Shown piece after piece: positions 1 through 4,855 of a stretch of 7,191 nucleotides of DNA; the stretch's first letter is position 1, and each line of letters begins with the position of its first letter. Location: the NCBI GenBank assembly GCA_026416755.1, contig JAOAEP010000085.1, positions 1-7,191 on the forward strand, given 5' to 3'. Source of the DNA: a bacterium (GTDB lineage Bacteria > Ratteibacteria > UBA8468 > B48-G9 > JAFGKM01). The notes below the pieces were generated by a model. That model had not been told where the DNA came from and searched no databases. It was given only the letters and a program-made list of their open reading frames with translations. The translations under genes and the position numbers were made by a program.

Positions 1-321
1 AAATAAAATATTGCTAATTGGCCCTGAAAGACCAACAGTTATCATTCCTACTTTATAATTTCTGAAGTAATAAGGATTTATTGGTACTGGTTTTGCAACT
101 CCAATTAGTATTGGAAACCTAAGAATTACCAATAAGAAAGGAAGTAAGAGTGTACCAATTGGGTCAATATGTGGTATTGGATTAAAAATTAAAAGGCCCA
201 TGTGTTTTGCTGTTTGGTAACCATTTCTTAAAGAAGCATATCCATGATCAACTTCATGAAGAATTACAGAAAATAACAAAATAATAACAAAAATTAATGT
301 TTCTGTTATGGTTTTTATCAT
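1..321 (-). CDS. Site-2 protease family (M50) membrane metalloprotease, N-terminal part only
   Basis: Reads leftward from an ATG at 321-319 and runs off the left edge after 107 codons, so only the N-terminal half is visible. The start is supported by an AAGGA ribosome site seven bases upstream and by a promoter just before it. Residues 6-21 form a hydrophobic helix that leads into H22-E23-V24-D25-H26, the HExxH zinc motif. Then come NPIPHIDPIGTLLLP (47-61), GVAKPVPINP (74-83) and GLSGPISN (97-104). This order of motifs is typical of the small bacterial S2P group, whose members cleave within membranes or are simply annotated as peptidase M50. The helix leading directly into HExxH places the active site in the membrane. 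The second zinc-ligand motif (LDG type) would lie beyond the window. Family members usually have Ala where D25 stands, giving HEYAHG or HEFAHG. The substrate is unknown. The family call is firm; the cellular role is not. Confidence 0.88.
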   Translation of the reverse strand, partial: MIKTITETLIFVIILLFSVILHEVDHGYASLRNGYQTAKHMGLLIFNPIPHIDPIGTLLLPFLLVILRFPILIGVAKPVPINPYYFRNYKVGMITVGLSGPISNILF

Positions 322-339
322 AAATATATCCTTTGTTTT

Positions 340-368
340 ACTTTACAATTTTTATTCCCTTCTGTCAA
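340..368 (-). promoter_or_regulatory. Leftward sigma70-type promoter of the M50 protease gene
   Basis: On the minus strand a perfect TTGACA (368-363) is followed by a 17-bp spacer and TAAAGT (345-340). Transcription would start near 333, leaving a leader of only about 12 nt that contains the AAGGA ribosome site before the ATG at 321. The -35 box and spacing match the consensus; the -10 box departs at two positions. It was read by eye, without experimental support. Confidence 0.62.
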
Positions 369-380
369 TCTAAATTTTTA

Positions 381-409
381 TTGACGAAGTTTTTTTTTAA
401 AGTTAAAAT
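381..409 (+). promoter_or_regulatory. Rightward sigma70-type promoter of the rplM operon
   Basis: TTGACG (381-386), a 17-bp spacer and TAAAAT (404-409) lie one mismatch each from the consensus -35 and -10 boxes. The spacer contains a run of nine T (390-398), which may bend the DNA. The predicted start near 416 gives a leader of about 50 nt before rplM. It is the only good promoter seen on this strand in front of six closely packed genes, so it probably drives all of them. Its -35 box lies 12 bp from the -35 box of the divergent leftward promoter. Confidence 0.68.
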
Positions 410-421
410 AAATAGAGATCC

Positions 422-439
422 TTAAAATATATATTTTAA
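422..439. promoter_or_regulatory. Perfect A/T palindrome in the rplM leader
   Basis: TTAAAATATATATTTTAA is an exact 18-bp inverted repeat lying about 6 to 24 bp downstream of the predicted transcription start. As RNA it could fold into a 7-bp stem with an AUAU loop, but only with A-U pairs, so it would be weak. As DNA it could be an operator. In other bacteria rplM operons can be repressed by L13 binding to the leader; whether that applies here cannot be judged. Palindromes made only of A and T also arise by chance in DNA this A+T-rich. Confidence 0.35.
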
Positions 440-448
440 CATCTATGT

Positions 449-462
449 AAAGGAGAGGAGGT
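449..462 (+). promoter_or_regulatory. Doubled Shine-Dalgarno region of rplM
   Basis: Two purine-rich sites sit in tandem, AAAGGAG (449-455) and AGGAGGT (456-462). They lie 10 and 3 bases before the ATG at 466. The nearer one is the stronger match but is unusually close to the start, so the farther one may be the site actually used. Both support the ATG at 466. Confidence 0.75.
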
Positions 463-465
463 AAG

Positions 466-915
466 ATGTTAAAGACACAGATTGCAAAAAAAGAAAAAAT
501 AAAAAGAAAATGGTTTATAGTTGATGCAGAAGGACAAATATTAGGGCGTCTTGCAAGTAAAGTTGCAAAAATTTTAATGGGAAAACATAAGCCAATTTAC
601 ACACCAAATGTTGATACAGGAGATTTTGTGATAGTTATAAATGCTGAAAAAATAAAAGTAACAGGAAAAAAATTAACAGATAAAATATATTATAAACATA
701 CTCCAGGATACCTTGGCCATTTAAAAGAAGAAAAACTTATTTCATTGTTAAGTAGAAGGCCAGAAGCAGTTATTAGATTTGCTGTTGAAGGTATGCTCCC
801 AAAAAATTCTCTTGGAAGGAAAATGTTAAAAAAATTAAAAGTTTATAGAGGACCAGAACATCCACATCAGGCACAAAACCCAGAGGTTCTTAATTTAAAG
901 GAGGTGAAACTATGA
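466..915 (+). CDS. rplM: 50S ribosomal protein L13
   Basis: Encodes a 149-residue L13, an early-assembling protein of the large ribosomal subunit; the E. coli protein has 142 residues. Family hallmarks are WFIVDAEGQILGRLAS (16-31), the LMGKHKPIYTP stretch (37-47), GDFVIVINAEKIKVTGKK (52-69), and the C-terminal signature EGMLPKNSLGRKMLKKLKVY (108-127) followed by RGPEHPHQAQNP (128-139). The start is fixed by strong ribosome sites. The stop codon overlaps the ATG of the next gene (ATGA at 912-915). The Shine-Dalgarno site of that gene lies inside the last codons and encodes the KEVKL tail. In most bacteria rplM is followed by rpsI (S9); here it is followed by an amino-acid biosynthesis gene. 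As first gene of the unit it sits directly behind the promoter. Identification is secure. Confidence 0.98.
   Translation: MLKTQIAKKEKIKRKWFIVDAEGQILGRLASKVAKILMGKHKPIYTPNVDTGDFVIVINAEKIKVTGKKLTDKIYYKHTPGYLGHLKEEKLISLLSRRPEAVIRFAVEGMLPKNSLGRKMLKKLKVYRGPEHPHQAQNPEVLNLKEVKL
898..905 (+). promoter_or_regulatory. Shine-Dalgarno site of the synthase gene, inside rplM
   Basis: AAGGAGGT lies within the last codons of rplM, six bases before the ATG at 912. It is near-complementary to the 16S rRNA tail and decides the start of the downstream gene. Together with the ATGA overlap it suggests both efficient new initiation and coupling to L13 translation. Confidence 0.82.
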
Positions 916-2141
916 GCAAAATATATATTATAGATGTAACAAATAGGGATGGGGTTCAAACAGCCCATCTTGGACTTGCAAAACTTGAAAAGACAATGAT
1001 TAACTTATACTTGAATCAAATGGGAATTTTTCAGAGTGAGGCAGGATTTCCTGTTACAAGACATGAAATAAATTATTTGAATGCGAATTTGGAACTTGTT
1101 GAAAAAGGTGTTTTAAAACCAATAAGAATATCTGGTTGGATGAGAGCGGTTGTAAGCGATGTTGAAGAAGCATTTAAAAATATACCAAAATTAAAACATG
1201 TAAATTTATCAATTTCTACTTCAGAACAGATGATTATGGGTAAATTCCAAGGGAAAATGGGATTTAAGGAAGTAGTAAAAGCAATGGTAGAATCTGTTAA
1301 AGCAGCAAAAGCACTTGGAGCAGAAACAATTGGTGTAAATGCAGAAGATGCTTCAAGGACAAAAATAGAAAATTTAATTGAGTTTGCTCTTGCTGCAAAA
1401 GAGGCAGGGGCTGATAGAATAAGGTATTGTGATACTCTCGGGTATGATACTCCTTTTACAATATATGAAAATGTTTATAAACTTGCAGAAAATACAAAAA
1501 TCCCTATTGAACTTCACTGCCATAATGACCTTGGAATGGCTGTTGCCTGTTCTATTGCAGGAGCAAAAGGAGCAGTTGATGCAGGTGTTGATGCTTATAT
1601 AAATACAACAGTCAATGGGATGGGAGAAAGAGCAGGAAATGCTGACCTTGTTTCTTGTATTCTTGCAGTTAAATATGGTGCAGGTATGGAAAAATATAAA
1701 CTTGATGAAAATATAAACTTAAAAATGGCATGGAAAATATCTCACTATGCTTCTTATGCTTTTAAAGTCCCAATTCCTATAAATCAAGTCGGAGTTGGTA
1801 AAAATGCATTTGCTCATTCTTCTGGAATACATGTGGATGGTGCTTTAAAAGATAGAAGAAACTATGAACTTTATGATTTTGAAGAATTGGGAAGAGGTGA
1901 ACCTGAAATAGTTGAAACAGGAAGAATGATTATACTTGGAGAATATAGCGGAATAAAAGGTTTAAGAAATGTATATGGAAAACTTGAGATAGAATTTAAA
2001 GATGATGAAGAAGCAAGAAAAATTCTGGAACTTGCAAGATATGCAAATGTTCATAAACAAAAACCAGTTACAGAAGATGAATTAATATTTATTGCAAAAT
2101 ATCCAGAAGAAGCACGTCTTTTAATGACTATGACACCTTAA
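912..2141 (+). CDS. 2-isopropylmalate/homocitrate synthase family protein (DRE-TIM metallolyase)
   Basis: This 409-residue enzyme should condense acetyl-CoA with a 2-oxoacid in the cytoplasm. The oxoacid would be 2-oxoisovalerate if it is an isopropylmalate synthase (leucine), or 2-oxoglutarate if it is a homocitrate synthase. The TIM barrel spans about residues 3-265. Visible active-site elements are D8 with R12-D13 (DVTNRDGVQ), E145 in NAEDASRT, the metal ligands H202 and H204 in LHCHNDLGMA, and NGMGERAGN (235-243). A helical subdomain follows, with AHSSGIHVDGALKDRRNYE (301-319). The roughly 130-residue LeuA allosteric domain that senses leucine is absent: LeuA is usually about 510 residues, homocitrate synthases about 370-400. 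The next gene encodes the large subunit of the matching dehydratase, so the pair covers consecutive steps. Family membership is certain. Substrate choice is open, and I recall close relatives being annotated as homocitrate synthase or simply as LeuA-like. Confidence 0.9.
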   Translation: MSKIYIIDVTNRDGVQTAHLGLAKLEKTMINLYLNQMGIFQSEAGFPVTRHEINYLNANLELVEKGVLKPIRISGWMRAVVSDVEEAFKNIPKLKHVNLSISTSEQMIMGKFQGKMGFKEVVKAMVESVKAAKALGAETIGVNAEDASRTKIENLIEFALAAKEAGADRIRYCDTLGYDTPFTIYENVYKLAENTKIPIELHCHNDLGMAVACSIAGAKGAVDAGVDAYINTTVNGMGERAGNADLVSCILAVKYGAGMEKYKLDENINLKMAWKISHYASYAFKVPIPINQVGVGKNAFAHSSGIHVDGALKDRRNYELYDFEELGRGEPEIVETGRMIILGEYSGIKGLRNVYGKLEIEFKDDEEARKILELARYANVHKQKPVTEDELIFIAKYPEEARLLMTMTP

Positions 2142-2143
2142 AA

Positions 2144-3397
2144 ATGGGAAAAACAATAGTTGAAAAAATTTTTTCCTCTCATTCCAATAAAGATGCAAAG
2201 AGAGGAGAGATTGTTCTTGCAAAAGTTGATTTTTTGATGGCACAGGATGGAACAGCACCTTTAGTTATTAAAAGTTTTGAAAATCTTAGGATTAATAAAA
2301 TTTTTGACTCAAATAGCGTTGTATTTGTTATTGACCATAACAGTCCAAGTCCAAATGAAGGTGTCTCTTCTCTCCATAAATTAATGAGGGACTTTGCACA
2401 TAAATATAAAATTGAAATTTTTGAAGTTGGTGAAGGGGTATGCCATATTCTTGTTCCTGAAAAAGGGAAAGTAAAACCAGGAGACCTTATATTAGGTGCA
2501 GATAGTCATACTCCAACTTATGGGGCTTTGAATTGTTTTGCTTCTGGAGTAGGTTCCACAGACCTTGCAATTGCTATGGCCACCGGTTTTTTATGGTTTA
2601 AAGTTCCAGAAACTATAAAAATAGAAATAAAAGGTAAAATTCCTTTTGGTGTTTTTGGGAAAGATGTAGCATTATACATTGTAAAAAATTTAACATCTGA
2701 AGGTGCGATATATAAATCAGTTGAGATAAAAGGAGATGTTATAAAAAATTTATCTATGGATGAAAGGTTTACTATTTGTAATTTAACGACTGAAATTGGT
2801 GCAAAATGTGGGATAATGGAATTTGATGAGAAAACAAAAGAGTATCTTGAAAAAAGGGGTATAAAAGAATATGAACCAGTTTACCCCGATATAGATGCAA
2901 CTTATGAAAAAGAAATTGTTTTAGATATATCTAATCTTCCACCTCAAGTAGCAAAACCACATCATGTTGATAATGTGGTTGATATAAATGAGATTGAGGG
3001 AGTAGAAATAAATCAAGGTTTTATAGGTACATGCACAAATGGAAGGGTAAGTGATTTTGAAATTGCAGCAAAGATTTTAAAAGGGAAGAAAATAAAAAAA
3101 GGTGTAAGATTAATATGTAGCCCTGGTTCAAGAGAAATTTATCTTGAATGTTTAAAAAAAGGTTATATTGAAATCTTAATTGAAAGTGGCGCATGTATAA
3201 CAAATCCTGGTTGTGGTCCTTGTGTTGGAACTCATCAAGGAATACCATCTGACGGAGAAGTAGTAATATCAACTGCAAACAGAAATTTTAAAGGAAGAAT
3301 GGGTAACCCAAATGCTTTTATTTATCTTGCTTCTCCTGCAGTTGTTGCAGCAAGTTGTATAGAAGGAAAGATAACAGACCCGAGGAAATTTTTATGA
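2144..3397 (+). CDS. leuC: 3-isopropylmalate dehydratase / homoaconitase large subunit
   Basis: A 417-residue aconitase-family large subunit, the length of the two-subunit archaeal/HacA type; the bacterial LeuC of E. coli is about 466. It binds a 4Fe-4S cluster and isomerises 2- to 3-isopropylmalate, or homocitrate to homoisocitrate. Cluster ligands are C297 (GTCTNGR), C357 and C360 (NPGCGPC). Other conserved stretches are QDGTAPL (34-40), DHNSPSPN (64-71), GADSHTPTYGALN (118-130) and STANRNFKGRMG (376-387). The swivel-domain small subunit (LeuD) is required for activity but is not adjacent; gatA follows instead. The ATG lies 2 bases after the synthase stop with no recognisable Shine-Dalgarno site, so translation probably depends on ribosomes finishing the upstream gene. 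The N-terminus MGKTIVEKI matches the family, and no in-frame start was found just upstream. Leucine or homocitrate/lysine pathway cannot be decided from sequence here. Confidence 0.9.
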   Translation: MGKTIVEKIFSSHSNKDAKRGEIVLAKVDFLMAQDGTAPLVIKSFENLRINKIFDSNSVVFVIDHNSPSPNEGVSSLHKLMRDFAHKYKIEIFEVGEGVCHILVPEKGKVKPGDLILGADSHTPTYGALNCFASGVGSTDLAIAMATGFLWFKVPETIKIEIKGKIPFGVFGKDVALYIVKNLTSEGAIYKSVEIKGDVIKNLSMDERFTICNLTTEIGAKCGIMEFDEKTKEYLEKRGIKEYEPVYPDIDATYEKEIVLDISNLPPQVAKPHHVDNVVDINEIEGVEINQGFIGTCTNGRVSDFEIAAKILKGKKIKKGVRLICSPGSREIYLECLKKGYIEILIESGACITNPGCGPCVGTHQGIPSDGEVVISTANRNFKGRMGNPNAFIYLASPAVVAASCIEGKITDPRKFL

Positions 3398-3409
3398 TGA
3401 GATATAAAA

Positions 3410-4855
3410 ATGGAAATCTTAAAATTAGGTGTATGGGAATTAAAAGAACTATATAAAAAAAAAGAAATTAAACCTTCTGAAGTTGTTTCTTTACTATTTG
3501 AAGAAATTTATAAAAAAGATAAAGAAATTCATTCTTATTTATACATAAATGAAAAAGCAATTGATGAGGCAAAAAAAATAGATGAAAAAATAGCAAAAGG
3601 AGAAGAATTAAGAGAACTTGAAGGTATTCCAATTTCAATAAAAGATAATATTTGTACAAAAGGAATTCCAACAACATGTGCTTCAAAAATACTCCAAAAT
3701 TTCATCCCTCCTTATGATGCTACTTGTATTGAAAAATTGAAAAGTGTAGGGGCTATAATAATTGGGAAAACAAATATGGATGAGTTTGCTTTTGGTTCTT
3801 CTACTGAAAATTCAGCTTTTGGACCCACAAAAAATCCTTTTGATTTAGATAGGGTTCCAGGAGGGTCCTCTGGTGGTTCAACTGCAGCAGTTGGTGCAAA
3901 TTTATGTTTTGCTTCACTTGGTTCAGATACAGGTGGATCAATAAGACAACCAAGTGCTTTTTGTGGAGTTGTTGGAATGAAGCCAACTTATGGAAGAGTT
4001 TCAAGATATGGACTTGTCGCCTTTGCTTCTTCACTTGACCAGATTGGGCCTATTACAAAAAATGTAAGAGATAATGCAATTCTTTTAAAGATTATAAGTG
4101 GTAAAGATAAATATGATTCTACAAGTGTTGAATTAGATGTTCCTGAATATACTAATTTTCTTGAAAATAGTTTAAAGGATATAAGAATTGGTGTTCCAAA
4201 AGAATATTTTATTGAAGGGATAGAAAAAGAAATAGAAGAAAAAATTTACAAAATTTTAAAAATTCTTGAAAGTGAAGGATGTAAAATAGAAGAAATTTCT
4301 TTACCTCACACTTCTTACGGTATAGCAACCTATTATATTATTGCAACAGCAGAAGCAAGTTCAAATCTTGCAAGATTTGATGGAGTAAAGTATGGATATA
4401 GAAGTAAAAATTATAAAAATTTAATGGAAATGTACATGAAAACAAGAGGTGAAGGATTTGGAGAAGAGGTTAAAAGAAGAATTATTCTTGGAACTTATGT
4501 TTTGTCAAGTGGTTATTATGAAGCATATTATTTAAAAGCTCAAAAAGTTAGAACATTAATAAAAAATGATTTTGAAAATGCGTTTAAAAAATTAGATATA
4601 ATATTAACTCCAACAACTCCTGAATTACCATTTAAAATAGGAGAAAAAAAAGATGACCCTTTGAAAATGTATTTATCAGATATCTTTACTGTAAATATAA
4701 ATCTTGCAGGACTCCCAGCAATAAATATTCCATGCGGTTTTTCATCAAATAGATTACCGATTGGTATTCAAATAATTGGCGATTATTTTAAGGAAGAAAA
4801 AATTTTAAATCTTTCCTATATATTAGAAAGGTGTATAGAAAAGGAGGTAAAATGA
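3410..4855 (+). CDS. gatA: Aspartyl/glutamyl-tRNA(Asn/Gln) amidotransferase subunit A
   Basis: A 481-residue amidase-signature protein, normal GatA length. GatA releases ammonia from glutamine (or asparagine), which GatB uses to convert Glu-tRNA(Gln) or Asp-tRNA(Asn) to the correct amide. The Ser-cisSer-Lys triad is visible: K78 in PISIKDN, S153 in GGSSGGS (151-157), and nucleophile S177 in GSDTGGSIRQPSAF (171-184). These fall one residue before the K79/S154/S178 I recall for the S. aureus enzyme. R357 in the EEVKRRIILGTYVLS stretch fits the conserved glutamine-binding arginine. GatA rather than a generic amidase is supported by KPTYGRVSRYGLVAFASSLD (191-210). gatB and gatC are not in the window. 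The ATG lies 12 bases after the leuC stop with only a weak GATGAG upstream. The C-terminal KEVK is encoded by the ribosome site of the next gene, and the stop overlaps that gene's ATG. A run of nine A (3455-3463) encodes K16-K18. Confidence 0.96.
   Translation: MEILKLGVWELKELYKKKEIKPSEVVSLLFEEIYKKDKEIHSYLYINEKAIDEAKKIDEKIAKGEELRELEGIPISIKDNICTKGIPTTCASKILQNFIPPYDATCIEKLKSVGAIIIGKTNMDEFAFGSSTENSAFGPTKNPFDLDRVPGGSSGGSTAAVGANLCFASLGSDTGGSIRQPSAFCGVVGMKPTYGRVSRYGLVAFASSLDQIGPITKNVRDNAILLKIISGKDKYDSTSVELDVPEYTNFLENSLKDIRIGVPKEYFIEGIEKEIEEKIYKILKILESEGCKIEEISLPHTSYGIATYYIIATAEASSNLARFDGVKYGYRSKNYKNLMEMYMKTRGEGFGEEVKRRIILGTYVLSSGYYEAYYLKAQKVRTLIKNDFENAFKKLDIILTPTTPELPFKIGEKKDDPLKMYLSDIFTVNINLAGLPAINIPCGFSSNRLPIGIQIIGDYFKEEKILNLSYILERCIEKEVK
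4841..4848 (+). promoter_or_regulatory. Shine-Dalgarno site of the membrane-protein gene, inside gatA
   Basis: AAGGAGGT lies in the last codons of gatA, three bases before the ATG at 4852. It shows that translation starts at 4852 rather than at an in-frame GTG at 4831, which lies upstream of this site and would put it inside the coding sequence. The same arrangement occurs at the rplM/synthase junction. Confidence 0.85.

Noticed and set aside
3021..3278. Minus-strand open frame of 85 codons inside the leuC-like gene
   Set aside because: It lies opposite the conserved cluster-binding region, has low-complexity Leu/Phe/Gln-rich content and matches no family. It is a shadow of the real gene.
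3394..3456. Short frame from ATG 3394 overlapping the leuC end and gatA start
   Set aside because: It is about 20 codons long, out of frame with gatA, lacks a good ribosome site and matches nothing.
3468..4034. Two minus-strand open frames (3468-3686 and 3801-4034) inside gatA
   Set aside because: Both lie opposite conserved GatA catalytic motifs and show the Leu/Lys/Gln-rich composition expected of the complement of A/T-rich coding DNA.
4831..4851. GTG start at 4831 adding seven residues to the membrane protein
   Set aside because: The strong AAGGAGGT site at 4841-4848 lies downstream of this GTG and directly before the ATG at 4852, which forms a standard ATGA overlap with gatA. Nothing resembling a ribosome site stands before the GTG.
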